Origin: LMUY01 sp964235495
Lineage (GTDB): Bacteria; Pseudomonadota; Alphaproteobacteria; Acetobacterales; Acetobacteraceae
Assembly: GCA_964235495.1 (NCBI GenBank)
Contig: CAXSAX010000007.1
Span: forward strand, 43,001-107,000
Direction of reading: 5' to 3'
Length of the DNA stretch: 64,000 nt
Shown here: one piece after another, positions 54,598 through 63,697 of the stretch
Numbering within the stretch: position 1 is the first letter of the stretch
Layout: every line of letters begins with the position of its first letter
Notes under the pieces: model-generated
Database searches by the model: none
The model's input: the letters and a program-made list of their open reading frames with translations, nothing else
What the model was told of the DNA's origin: nothing
Translations under genes and position numbers: made by a program

Positions 54598-55055
54598 CCA
54601 CCATCGTGATCTTTGGATGCGGCGTGCTGCCCGACGGGCGGCCGAGTTCGACGCTGCGGGCCCGGGTGGAAGCAGCGTTTCGCTGCGGCGGCATAGGCGC
54701 GCACTACCTGCCGACAGGCGCGGTCGGGCGGCATGGGCCGTCGGAAGCGCGGGTGATGGCAGGGCTGCTGGCCGGATTTGGCGTGCCGCCCGGCCAGGTC
54801 GCGGTGGAGGAAACGGGGACGGACACGCTGTCCTCCGCCCTGGCGTGCGCCCGGATGCTGAAAGGCCGGCTAGGGCCGGTGCGGGCGGCGAGCAGCGGCT
54901 ACCACCTGCCACGGTGCCTCATGCTGCTGCGGCTGGCGGGGGTGCCGGCGACCGGCTGTCCGCCGCCGCCGCGGCCGCCTTGGGCTTGGTACTGGCGGCT
55001 GCGGGAGTGCGCGGCGCTGCCCTACGACGCAGTGGTGATGCTGGCGCAGCGTTAG
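54594..55055 (+). CDS. YdcF-family (DUF218) protein
   Basis: A 153-residue DUF218 protein: VIFGCGVLPDGRPSSTLRARV, HYLPTGAVGRHGPSEA, EETGTDTLSSA and YHLPRCLMLLR fit the SanA/YdcF family, proposed to act in envelope or vancomycin-related cell-wall functions. It begins TTG 54594 overlapping the methyltransferase stop (alternative GTG 54606), so the two are coupled. It lacks a membrane anchor. Its stop overlaps the converging LutA-like gene by 4 bases. Confidence 0.82.
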   Translation: MTTIVIFGCGVLPDGRPSSTLRARVEAAFRCGGIGAHYLPTGAVGRHGPSEARVMAGLLAGFGVPPGQVAVEETGTDTLSSALACARMLKGRLGPVRAASSGYHLPRCLMLLRLAGVPATGCPPPPRPPWAWYWRLRECAALPYDAVVMLAQR

Positions 55056-55825
55056 CGCCGGGCCAGCATCCCGATCGGCGCCACCTCGTCCGTCATGCCC
55101 GCCAGCACCTCGGCCACGTGGCGCACCGCGACCGGGCTGCCCTCGCGGGACAGGCGGCCGGCTATGTTCAGCAAGCAGCCGAGATCGCCGGACAGCAGTA
55201 GGCTGGCGCCCGTCTGCGTCACGTCCCGCGTTTTCTCGGACACCATGCGGGTCGAGATTTCAGGGTATTTAACACAGAAGGTGCCGCCGAAGCCGCAGCA
55301 CACCTCCGGGTCGGCCATCTCCTTCAGCGCCAGCCCCTGTACGCTGGCCAGCAACCGCCGTGGCTGCTGCTTCACGTCCATCTCGCGCAGGCCGGAGCAG
55401 GCGTCGTGGTAGGTCGCCACGCCGTCGAGCCGGGCGCTGACGCGGTCCATGCCCATGACATCGACCAGGAACGAGACCAGCTCGTGCGTCCGCCCGGCGA
55501 GCGCCTCGGCACGGGGCAGCAGGTTCGGATCGTTGGCGAACAGCCCGGGAAAGTGGCGCGCGATCATCCCACCGCAAGAGCCGGAGGGCACGACCACATA
55601 GTCATAACCGCTGAAAGCATTGAGGATACCGTGCGCCAGCTCCCGCGTGGTCGCGCGGTCGCCGGTGTTGTAGGCCGGCTGGCCGCAGCAGGTCTGCGCC
55701 CGAGGCACCTCCACCAGGCAACCCGCCGCTTCCAGTAGCCGGATGGCGGCGAACCCCACGCTGGGGCGGTGGAAATCAACCAGGCAGGTGACGAACAGCG
55801 CGACACGGGGGCGGGCTTGCGGCAT
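55052..55825 (-). CDS. LutA/YkgE-type (Fe-S)-binding oxidoreductase subunit
   Basis: A 257-residue protein with two cysteine-rich CCG domains (TCCGQPAYNTGD and VCCGFGGTFCVKYPE), as in LutA/YkgE and the C-terminal part of GlcF. With LutB and LutC this family oxidises L-lactate in many bacteria. Here no lutB or lutC is adjacent, so the partner must be elsewhere or the role differs. Starts at 55825, ends by overlapping ydcF on the other strand. Confidence 0.88.
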   Translation of the reverse strand: MPQARPRVALFVTCLVDFHRPSVGFAAIRLLEAAGCLVEVPRAQTCCGQPAYNTGDRATTRELAHGILNAFSGYDYVVVPSGSCGGMIARHFPGLFANDPNLLPRAEALAGRTHELVSFLVDVMGMDRVSARLDGVATYHDACSGLREMDVKQQPRRLLASVQGLALKEMADPEVCCGFGGTFCVKYPEISTRMVSEKTRDVTQTGASLLLSGDLGCLLNIAGRLSREGSPVAVRHVAEVLAGMTDEVAPIGMLARR

Positions 55826-55834
55826 ACCGGCAAC

Positions 55835-56653
55835 CTACGCCGGTATAGCCGCCGCATCCAAGCGAGCCCGCGCAGTGGCGACGTAGGCCGGGTCGATCTC
55901 GATGCCGATGCCGTGCGCGCCCTCCGCCACGGCGGCCAGCAAAGTGGTGCCGGCGCCGGCGAACGGGTCCAACACGATGGCGCCAGGCTTGCCGTGTAGC
56001 CGGATGCACCAGCGCGGTAGGGCCAGGGGGAAGGTGCCGGGGTGGTCGAACTTCTGCGCCCGGGCTTGCACTGTATCGTATGGGATGAACCAGGTGTCCC
56101 CCCGGCAGCGCTTATCCTGCGCATGGCCGCGGCGGGCGATGTTGGACTTGTCGCGGAACGGAACGCCGACGGCCAAGCGGTCCAGCGCCACCTCGCCGGT
56201 CAGCGTCAGATGGAACACATGCTCGTGGTTGCGGTTAAGGAAGCGCACGCCGCCGACCGGTTTATTGTGCCCGACCGCTCCCTCGCCGGAGATCGCGATC
56301 GACTTCACCCAGACCACGTGGTTCTGCAACACGAAATGCCGACGCAGGCGGACGATCAGCTCAAAGGGCAGCCAGGGCTGGGTGGAGGAGCCCGCGATGT
56401 TGAGGAAAAGCGACGCATTTGGACGCATGACCCGGCGCAGCGCCATGCCAACCTGCTCCATCCAGTTCAGGTAGGCATCTTCAGCCAGCGTGTCACTGTA
56501 GCGGCCATAAGCGATGCCGAGATTGTACGGCGGCGACGTCACCACCACGTCGATACAGGCCGGGTCAAGCTGCGGCAGGATGTCCAGGCAGTCGCCGCAG
56601 TGCAGCGTCGCGGTTGCCAGCTTTAAGCGGACCGCGCCTGCACCAGCCGCCAC
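55835..56653 (-). CDS. DNA N4/N6-methyltransferase (beta-type, CcrM-like order)
   Basis: A ~272-residue amino-methyltransferase. The catalytic motif TSPPYN appears early and the SAM motif DPFAGAGTT late, the beta-class order, with VGGVRFLNRNHEHVFHLT in between. No restriction endonuclease gene is adjacent, so it may be an orphan regulatory methylase or belong to a dispersed R-M pair. The start is uncertain: GTG 56653 is used, overlapping the Tim44-like gene by 31 bases; the frame is open to 56692. Confidence 0.82.
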   Translation of the reverse strand: MAAGAGAVRLKLATATLHCGDCLDILPQLDPACIDVVVTSPPYNLGIAYGRYSDTLAEDAYLNWMEQVGMALRRVMRPNASLFLNIAGSSTQPWLPFELIVRLRRHFVLQNHVVWVKSIAISGEGAVGHNKPVGGVRFLNRNHEHVFHLTLTGEVALDRLAVGVPFRDKSNIARRGHAQDKRCRGDTWFIPYDTVQARAQKFDHPGTFPLALPRWCIRLHGKPGAIVLDPFAGAGTTLLAAVAEGAHGIGIEIDPAYVATARARLDAAAIPA

Positions 56654-57276
56654 GCCGGGTCGGAGCGGGCGAGGTCGCGCGTGAAGCTCCACACATCGCG
56701 CAACTCCATGACAGCGTCGGCACCGGACACGTAGCGGCCGTTCCGGTCAAAGATCTGACTGATCTGGTCCGACACGAACCGCACGGTGATCTCCGCGATT
56801 GTTCCCTCCAGTGCCGCATCCTCGATGGTAGCCTCGTGGATGGCGCGGATTTCACTGGTTTGCTTCTCGCCCGCTTCCTCTCGCGCGGCTATAACACCTT
56901 CGAAGGTAGCGAACGTCTCATCCGAGAGTAGCGGGCGCAAAGCGTCACGGTTGCCGGCGGCAAACTCGGCGACAATGAGCCGGAACGCTGCCTCGGCACC
57001 GGCCAGAAAATGCTGTGCGTCGAAGGCGCCATCCACCCGACGCATGCGGGCCAGCGCCTGCCCAAGGGCGGAAGCCGCGTCCGGCACCGGTCGGCCTGTG
57101 CTGGCGGGCTCGGCGCGGCCCTCAATGACTGGGGCAGCGCGCCCAGCTGGCCGAGGGGCGCCCTGGCTCGGCTCGAACCCGTCGCGCCGCCCCAAGATGC
57201 CGCGCAGCCGCAGCACGAAAAATGCTGCGATCATGCCGAGCAGCACCAAATCGATCGGAAAGCCGCCTGCACTCAT
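56623..57276 (-). CDS. Tim44-like domain protein (TimA)
   Basis: A 217-residue protein with an N-terminal membrane segment (LVLLGMIAAFFVLRLRGIL, residues 10-28), a Pro/Ala-rich linker and a C-terminal Tim44-like domain (FDAQHFLAGAEAAFRLIV, DETFATFEGVIAAREEAGEK, VWSFTRDLA). Bacterial Tim44-like proteins sit at the inner membrane near the Sec apparatus; secB lies 0.7 kb away. It overlaps the downstream DNA methylase gene. Confidence 0.88.
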   Translation of the reverse strand: MSAGGFPIDLVLLGMIAAFFVLRLRGILGRRDGFEPSQGAPRPAGRAAPVIEGRAEPASTGRPVPDAASALGQALARMRRVDGAFDAQHFLAGAEAAFRLIVAEFAAGNRDALRPLLSDETFATFEGVIAAREEAGEKQTSEIRAIHEATIEDAALEGTIAEITVRFVSDQISQIFDRNGRYVSGADAVMELRDVWSFTRDLARSDPAWRLVQARSA

Positions 57277-57379
57277 GTCAAACCACTCCTATAATGATAG
57301 AGATAGGCAGTCGCAGCCCCCGGGACAACGCGGCACGCCGCGGATTGCCCGCGCTCGCCCGGCAGCCTACGAAAGGCGC

Positions 57380-57934
57380 ATGATCCTGCTGCGCCACGGC
57401 CAGAGCGAGTTCAACCTGCACTTCACCGCAACCCGGCAGGATCCGGGGATAGAGGACCCAAAGCTTACCTTCCTGGGCCACGCGCAGGCGGACGCGGCCG
57501 CGGATGCGCTGGCGGGCCGGGGCGTACGACGAATCGTCGCCTCGCCTTACACTCGAGCGCTGCAAACGGCCGCGCCGCTGGCCGGGCAACTGGGGCTAGC
57601 CGTGCTCATCGACGTCGGCGTGCGGGAACGCTATGCCTTCAAGTGCGACATTGGCAGCCGGGTGAAAGATTTACGGCAGGCCTGGCCCGGGCACGACTTC
57701 TCGGCGGTGGAGGAGATTTGGTGGCCGACACAGGCCGAGCCGGAAGAGTACGTCATCACGCGGGCCGCCCGGTTCCGTACGGCCATGGCCGCGCACCCGG
57801 AGCAGGGCGGCACGCTGGTGGTCAGCCATTGGGGCTTCATCCTGGCGCTGACCGGTGCCAGCCTCGGCAACGGTGAATGGCTGGATTACGATCCGGCTGG
57901 CCCGCCTCCAGCGGAGATCGTCTGGCGGCCCTAA
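57380..57934 (+). CDS. Histidine phosphatase-superfamily protein (phosphoglycerate mutase-like)
   Basis: A 184-residue RHG-type enzyme with nucleophile H6 (LLRHGQSEFN), SPYTRALQTAA and the second catalytic His in VVSHWGFI. It removes phosphate from a small metabolite or sugar; the substrate cannot be told. ATG 57380 follows an AAGG element; a much longer frame upstream is a shadow of the Tim44 gene. Confidence 0.88.
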   Translation: MILLRHGQSEFNLHFTATRQDPGIEDPKLTFLGHAQADAAADALAGRGVRRIVASPYTRALQTAAPLAGQLGLAVLIDVGVRERYAFKCDIGSRVKDLRQAWPGHDFSAVEEIWWPTQAEPEEYVITRAARFRTAMAAHPEQGGTLVVSHWGFILALTGASLGNGEWLDYDPAGPPPAEIVWRP

Positions 57935-57995
57935 ACCGCTCATGCTACCCGGCCGCGAAACCATGGCCTGAAACGCCGCCAACGGAGACTTGCCG

Positions 57996-58532
57996 ATGTC
58001 CGAGACGACCCCCGCCCCGCAGGGCGCCAATACATCGCCTGCCAACGGCAGTCAGCCCGTGCCGCCGCTGGTGGTCAACATCCAATTCGTGAAGGACCTG
58101 TCGTTCGAGGTGCCAGGTGCACCGGAAATCTTCTCGACGCTGCGGACCCAGCCGAACGTGCAGATCAACCTCGACGTGCAGGCCCGGCGCATCCAGGAGG
58201 GGCAGAGCGTGTTCGAAGTGACGCTGGTGGTGAAGGCTGAGGCCACGGAGGGGCCGCGCGAGGCGGGCCAGCCCGTAAGTGAGGCCGGCCGCATCGTGTT
58301 TATCGCAGAGCTGTCCTATGCCGGAGTGTTCACGCTGAGCGGCATTCCCGACGGGTCGGTTGAGCCGGTGCTGCTGATCGAATGCCCACGGCTGCTGTTC
58401 CCGTATGCGCGCAACATCCTGGCCGATGTGACCCGGGATGGCGGGTTCCCGCCCGTGCTGCTACAGCCGATTGACTTTGTGGCGCTTTACCAAGCGCGCA
58501 AGCAGAACGGGGCCGCCCCCGCCACCGTATGA
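57996..58532 (+). CDS. secB: Protein-export chaperone SecB
   Basis: A 178-residue SecB with the family core (VNIQFVKDLSFEVPGAPEIF, then VQINLDVQARR, ECPRLLFPYARNILADVTRDGG, PIDFVALYQ). It binds unfolded preproteins in the cytoplasm and hands them to SecA. ATG 57996 is used; a GGAGA element is 8 bases upstream. Confidence 0.95.
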   Translation: MSETTPAPQGANTSPANGSQPVPPLVVNIQFVKDLSFEVPGAPEIFSTLRTQPNVQINLDVQARRIQEGQSVFEVTLVVKAEATEGPREAGQPVSEAGRIVFIAELSYAGVFTLSGIPDGSVEPVLLIECPRLLFPYARNILADVTRDGGFPPVLLQPIDFVALYQARKQNGAAPATV

Positions 58533-59112
58533 CGGTGCAACGGGCCGCTCCCGCCTGTAGACGGGACGGCTGCTGGGATGGCTGCGGCGGCCGGGGTATG
58601 CCGTGGTGCCAGGCTGTCCTGCAAACTGGATTGAGGCACAGCTCGCCTTTGCGACGGCTGAAGCTCGGCCCGAACGCGCCGCATCGTCAGGTGCTGCCGT
58701 GAGGACCGCTCGCCATGTCGCCACCTCCAACCCCCGCGATAGGGCAGCATCTCCGCGCAGGACGCGGCAGGGTGCCCAACGGCGGAGCGACCTAACATTT
58801 GCGAGTTAAAGTGCCCGGACGTTATGCAGCCGGACTCTCGCGTGGCTGGCTCATGAGCCAGGGTAAAACGTCTTCTGCTTGGCATATGACCCGTCGAGGG
58901 AAGACTCCGTTTAAGAATCACAGCTTCAGCGCTGGCACCCTCTCGTGCCGCCGATGTAGCTGGGATTGTCGCCTCGGTTACGAGTCTGTGATTGTGATCA
59001 ACCTGGTCTGACAATCTATCGGTTATCGACTTGAACAAAGTCGAACCGGCGAAAACTGCAAGGCCATAGCTGGGCGTGAGTAGCAGCGGCTTAATCTAAA
59101 AGGAAATGCAAC
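58533..59112. other. 580-base gap, nothing assigned
   Basis: No convincing gene; a 183-residue open frame on the minus strand (58487-59038) has no protein-like pattern. A purine-rich ribosome-binding element (AAAAGGAAA at 59098-59106) belongs to the next gene. Confidence 0.5.
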
Positions 59113-59598
59113 ATGAGCGATGCGAATGCGGTGATGGAGATTTACCTGGCAGGATTGCGCAATCAGCATGCCGTCGAAACCCAGGCAATCGGGACCATTC
59201 AGAATGAGTTGCCGCGCATGAAGCTCTACCCCGAACTGCATGCGAAAATGCAGCAAGACAAGGAACAATCGGTCACCCAGGCTGCCCGGCTAGACGATTT
59301 GCTCGCCAGCCACGGCAGCAACAAGTCGCTCGCCAAGGAGGCGGTAAGCGGTGCCGTCGCCACCGTAGCCAGTTTCGCCCATGTCGCGGCATCTGACGAG
59401 GTGCTGAAGAACGTGCTGGCGGCAGTCGGCTTCAAGGCTTACGAGATCGGCTCTTACAAGCTGTTGCTCATTTTGGCGGAAGCGGCGGGTGCCGCGGCTG
59501 ACAAGGCCGCGCTGGAGCAGTCAATGGAGGAGGAGCACGAAGTCGGCGATTGGCTCGGCAGCCACCTGCCCGACCTCGTACGCACCTGCCTTCGGTAG
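59113..59598 (+). CDS. Ferritin-like DUF892 (YciE/YciF-type) stress protein
   Basis: A 161-residue four-helix protein: YLAGLRNQHAVETQAIGTIQ, TQAARLDDLLASHGSN, KAYEIGSYKLLLILAEAAG and SMEEEHEVGDWL match the YciE/YciF family. Its Glu/His positions resemble ferritin-like di-metal sites. In other bacteria such genes are induced by salt or general stress. A good AGGAAA site precedes it. No yciE/yciF partner is adjacent. Confidence 0.88.
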   Translation: MSDANAVMEIYLAGLRNQHAVETQAIGTIQNELPRMKLYPELHAKMQQDKEQSVTQAARLDDLLASHGSNKSLAKEAVSGAVATVASFAHVAASDEVLKNVLAAVGFKAYEIGSYKLLLILAEAAGAAADKAALEQSMEEEHEVGDWLGSHLPDLVRTCLR

Positions 59599-59873
59599 AA
59601 GGCCACGTAGCAAGTCCTCCTGAACCTTTGATCGTCACATACTGATTGAGGGTTCAGGAGTAATCATGGCAATTGCCACGCCGAAAACTATGAACTAATT
59701 AGTTGATCTAGCAAGTTAGGCGCGATGTTGTTGGCGATATTATACCTGACCATCTCGCCAGTCGCGCATTACTTCCGCCGTCTCTAGGAGCCGGCCATAC
59801 GGGTTGCCCGACTGATGGTGTCGGGCTGCTAAACGGACGACGGCGGGCTTGGTGCTTTGTGCTTGGCCACTAA

Positions 59874-60810
59874 GAGTCCGTCCAAGATCATTTTTAGCTT
59901 TGGCAAAGCCTTCGTAGCATCAGCCGGACTGACGCCCAGAGGAGGAACGCCAGCGCGTTGCGGTTGAGGCACTCCCAATCCTTACTCAGGCGTCGGCAGC
60001 GGTTCAGCCAGGCGATGGTGCGTTCCACGATCCAGCGCTTCGGCAGCACCACGAACTTGCCCGTGTCGCACCGTCGCACGATCTCGATGTTCACGCCGCG
60101 GCAGACCCGGGCCAAGCCCTGCTGGAACTTCGGTCCCTGATAGCCGCCGTCGGCGTAGAGCTTCAGCAGGAACGGATACAGCCCGAACATCGTCGCTATC
60201 AGCAAGCACACCGCCGTCGCGGTCCTGCAGGTCGGCTGCATGGACGACGGCCTGCATCAGCAGGCCCTGGGTGTCGACGAGGACGTGTCGCTTCTTGCCT
60301 TTGATCCTCTTGCCGCCATCGAAGCCCGGCTGGTCGATCCGACGCCCCCCTTTTCAGCGCTCTTCACGCTCTGGCTGTCGATAATGGCCGCTGTCGGACT
60401 GGCCTCGCGGTCCGCCTGCTCGCGGCAAAGCACGTAGAGAGCATGGTGCAGCCGATCCAGCGTGCCGTCGTGCTGCCCGCGGCAGAAGTAGTGGTTCACC
60501 GTGCTGCGGGGTGGCAGGTCCTTCGGGATCGCGCGCCACTGGCAGCCGGTGCCCAGCAAATACATCAGGCCGTTCATCACCTCACAGACGTCTACCGTCC
60601 GCTTGTTGCCGCCTCGCTTGGAACGTGGGATCTCGGCTTTGGCCAGCTCCCATTCCGCATCGGTCAGGTCAGTGGGATAGCGCAGCTTGCCGCGGTCATA
60701 CCGGGCACGGTTCTCAACGGTCCACATCGGGCGGCGGCTCCTGCAAACGGCGGCAGCCGACAGGGAATCACAACCGACTCTCCAAACTCAACATGATTTT
60801 GGACGAACAC
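59874..60810 (-). mobile_element. IS5-family insertion sequence, inactivated
   Basis: A ~937-base element. The left end (GAGTCCGTCCAAGATCAT from 59874) and the reverse complement of the right end (GTGTTCGTCCAAAATCAT ending at 60810) are imperfect inverted repeats of ~18 bases. The edges are TAA and TTA, fitting the YTAR-type target of the IS427 group. Its transposase is broken by frameshifts. Confidence 0.75.
59894..60727 (-). pseudogene. IS5-family transposase (IS427/IS1031-like), at least two frameshifts
   Basis: Three successive frames give one IS5-type transposase: MWTVENRARYDRGKLRYPTD with AIIDSQSVKSAEKGG (first Asp) in frame 1; the MQAVVHAADLQDRDGGVL part in frame 2; LKLYADGGYQGPKFQQGL (second Asp), RWIVERTIAWLNRCRRLSKD (Glu) and ASVRLMLRRL in frame 3. 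Changes of frame lie near 60350 and 60200. Each catalytic residue is still legible, so inactivation is recent. Confidence 0.8.
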
Positions 60811-61683
60811 TTAGGTGTGGCTGTAAAACGGCGTGTCGACTGAGGGCGGATGTATTAATGTCGACATGCGCGGCAAAGCGACCATTTACCAGCTCGGCAC
60901 GCAATGCTTTGATGAGGCCATACGGACCGCGTTTGGCGATTAAGTAAGCCGACCACAACGGCACGCCAGAGTGGAAGACAGCCGAGAGAACTTGGATAAT
61001 GGTGCATTGGTCGCTTGGCTTCATCCGGAGCAAGCGTGATGCGGATGCCCTGACAGGTTAACATCAATCATAGAATGGAATGTGCCTTTGGCATGTCGGT
61101 AAGCTTGTCATGAAAGCTGATGCTGGCATCGTTGATTTATGGGTCGATCAAGCTTGGTGTTGCCCTGCTGATGTCGGCGGCGGCTCTCGGGGTGGCCCTT
61201 CGGCAATACCCGCTAGGGCCGTGTGAGACGTACCGCCGCTCCAGTTATTTGCAGGTTGATATCAATCAGTGCCTGAGTACCTGCTCCATCGAGCCGACTT
61301 CTCAAGTGCGCCTAGCGTATCCAAGCCCAGCGGCTAAACCGGCGTCAACTCTGGGCCCGTGCTGACTACAACCATTGCCGTATTGTTTAATCTCACCTCG
61401 TTAGTTCCTCGGTTTGCGTGCAAGTAAAATGTCACGCCATTTTTAATAAGTACACCGTGATCTGTGCAGTTGTTTGTCACTATCGCAGAAGCTAGACACA
61501 TCTAATACATTTTTCATGTGTTCTGTTACATAAAACTCAAACACAATAACTCAGGCCAGCACTTATTATCTCTCTACTGCCAAATTTCCCAGACTGATTG
61601 CGCCTAGTAACGCATTGTGCTCGCTACTACGCTACTTCTGACCACAGCGCTAGCCCAGGAACAAAGCGATTATCTTGACTCAT
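60811..61683. other. 873-base stretch beside the IS, no gene supported
   Basis: Composition is mixed. A minus-strand frame (61033-60788) reads AYLIAKRGPYGLIKALRAEL and FAAHVDINTSALSRH, which looks protein-like and may be a gene fragment next to the IS insertion, but no family was recognised. 61380-61680 is AT-rich. Confidence 0.4.
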
Positions 61684-62060
61684 TTAATTCACCAGATCAA
61701 GACAGCAGTAATCGTTCAAGCAAACCGGCGATGAGCCTATTATGGCGTGGGGGATGCGCCGCCAGTTTCTCAGATGGTAGAAGACGCACCTAATAAAGCT
61801 GCGCACACGGCAAGTTACGCGGTCGAAGGAGTGATAACACTTGCAGGTGCGGTCATTCAAAGTTATTGGCATGGTGCCGCGTTCGCGGAGGAACTGCCAT
61901 AAGCCGTTGCTATCATGGCCGCCATCCGCCAGGTACCAATCAACCGGCCAAGGCCGTTGATCAAGGGGTGAATCCTGGTCCTACGTTTGATGGCTTAGCT
62001 TCAAACTTCCTTGTCCGCTGACCGCCGCATGTTGCGCCTTAGCGGTTATGCTGCCGATGG
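61684..62060 (-). pseudogene. Older IS5-like transposase remnant
   Basis: Minus-strand reading gives WYLADGGHDSNGLWQFLRER, then MPITLNDR and VFYHLRNWRRIPHA. This is the pattern of the C-terminal catalytic part of IS5/IS1182-type transposases (LLADRGYD ... RIERMFGRLKDWRR). It has an in-frame stop upstream (~62010) and no ends. It is a different lineage from the element at 59.9 kb. Confidence 0.55.
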
Positions 62061-62108
62061 CGAGCATGCGGCCGAGAGATTTCGGTCAAGGCCGTGAACT
62101 ATCCTCTT

Positions 62109-62135
62109 AGTGTCTGTCCGAGATCATTTTGTAAG
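62109..62135 (+). repeat. Solo IS5-type terminal repeat
   Basis: AGTGTCTGTCCGAGATCATT (from 62109) resembles the terminal repeat of the IS5-family copy at 59.9-60.8 kb (GTGTTCGTCCAAAATCAT) with one gap and a few changes. A related element probably once ended here. The stretch 62136-62833 shows no recognisable gene and becomes AT-rich after 62440. Confidence 0.4.
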
Positions 62136-62833
62136 ATAACAGCAGGTGGGAGCGAAGTGGGAATGCCTCAAAACATCCTCAGTCGCAGGCGAAGCTGAAC
62201 CCGCGGTATGCAGCCAAATTTCTTGGCCACCCATAAAACGTTGGTAGCACCCACAATGATTCCGGACAGGCACTTAGATGCCGCGCTGCGATCAGCGGTG
62301 ATATTAGTTGTGGGTCGTGGTTGACGACCGGCAAATTAGTGGCGTGTCTCACCAGGGCAGTCGCTACGCGGCACATGGACAACGCCTTTAATGACCCGCC
62401 TGCCATCCCTCCGCCGCGTACCTCATTATTTGATAAGAAGCACAATCTCGATTATCACCTTCTGCTCGCTTTTTAAGAAAGATGTCACTATAACTTATAC
62501 TCTGCTTGTAATCAGTGCTAGGCATGAACCATGGCCGTCTTACTAGACTCAGTGGAATTTGCAGCTTAAGCCATAATGACGGTCAATTTTTGCATGATTG
62601 TACTTGCAGTTGCCACGCATAAGCCTGTTGGCTTCTCCGCTGGCAGTTAATCCATTGCCGAACAATACCGTCCTACAAATCACCTAACAGTGTGGCTGCT
62701 GTTGACTCAAAACCCGATTTAGAAATACTTTTGCCCGCCTTCTTACAATTTTGTAGGACTCCTATTATCCTCTATAACTTTGTGCAATAAACCGTATCAA
62801 ACACCTTAATAGGCTCAAACCTACTGCAAACAT

Positions 62834-63157
62834 CTATAGTTCTTCCTGTTTAAGGGACTTATTTGGTGATTGTTGGTGATCTCCTTGATCAGCTGATCTA
62901 TCGGGAAACTCGCCTAGATTTGTCTGTATAGATGCTTCTTCAATCCAAACTCCGTTGACCATTCTTGGATTATGTTCAGTGACAACTTCTAGTTGGCCGG
63001 CACCGTGGCTGTTTTCCATGCCAATTAGTTCACGTGCTCGCTCCCAGTACTCAAGATCATTACCCATGGGTTTTCCATTAGTTTCCCAAAGGTGATAAGC
63101 CCTCTCGCGAATTTTCTCCTCAAGAGCGCTGTCCTCTTCAAGTGGATTGTAAGACAT
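62834..63157 (-). CDS. DUF2934-domain protein
   Basis: A ~107-residue protein whose first half matches DUF2934 (EEKIRERAYHLWETNGKPMG, then EYWERARELI), a short motif found in many small rhizobial/acetobacterial proteins of unknown role, sometimes linked to stress. The C-terminal half is hydrophilic. The AGGAGG sequence upstream sits 9 bases from ATG 63157 but only 3 from ATG 63163, so 63157 is preferred. Confidence 0.8.
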   Translation of the reverse strand: MSYNPLEEDSALEEKIRERAYHLWETNGKPMGNDLEYWERARELIGMENSHGAGQLEVVTEHNPRMVNGVWIEEASIQTNLGEFPDRSADQGDHQQSPNKSLKQEEL

Positions 63158-63491
63158 CGTCATGTTCCTCCTGATGTCACAACCACCAAATCAACATTAG
63201 GTTCAATCAATAAGTTATCTCAACGCGAGAAATGAAGGGAACGCGATGGTAGGCAGCTGTCACGGCAGCGCGAGAATGGCGCTGTAAGCTCAAATCCAAA
63301 CATTTCGTATTTGAACTAATTTGAAGGGCTTGCTCGGTGAGTTCCTAACTTGACTGACACTGCTGACTAGGTTGGAGGCTGGCATCCAAGGCGTCCTGTC
63401 AGGAACACCAACACCCGCAAGCCAGCCGGCGCAGCCCCAGCTCTCAGTATAAGGTTGAGCCAAGGCCTCACCCAGATTACCAACTGGGGCT
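63158..63491. other. Intergenic stretch, nothing assigned
   Basis: About 330 bases between the DUF2934 gene and a flavoprotein remnant. Apart from the AGGAGG site at its left edge, no feature was recognised. Confidence 0.45.
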
Positions 63492-63697
63492 GGTCAGGTA
63501 ATTGGCAGGGGTTTGTGCGGGGCGGTCGCCGCACTTACGGCCCGGAACGCGGGCACCGACGTGCTACTGGCGGAGCGGGATGATGCTCCCAAAAGCATAA
63601 CCTCGTTGTCCCAGGGTCTAACTTGCGCTGCGGGCACTTAGCCGCAATGCGACGGGGACGTCGGAAGCAGCCCCAAGATGGGTTGCAAATAGATGCA
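63492..63697 (+). pseudogene. FAD-dependent oxidoreductase, N-terminal remnant cut by IS21
   Basis: The + strand reads QVIGRGLCGAVAALTARNAG, TDVLLAERDDAPKSITSLSQ and LTCAAGT, then a stop (TAG at ~63639). This is the dinucleotide-binding start of a fumarate-reductase/3-ketosteroid-dehydrogenase-type flavoprotein (GxGxxG intact). The N-terminal codons before it are not recognisable, and the rest is replaced at 63698 by an IS21-family end. Confidence 0.6.

Noticed and set aside
58487..59038. 183-residue minus-strand open frame
   Set aside because: No family pattern, overlaps secB, and lacks a convincing ribosome-binding site.
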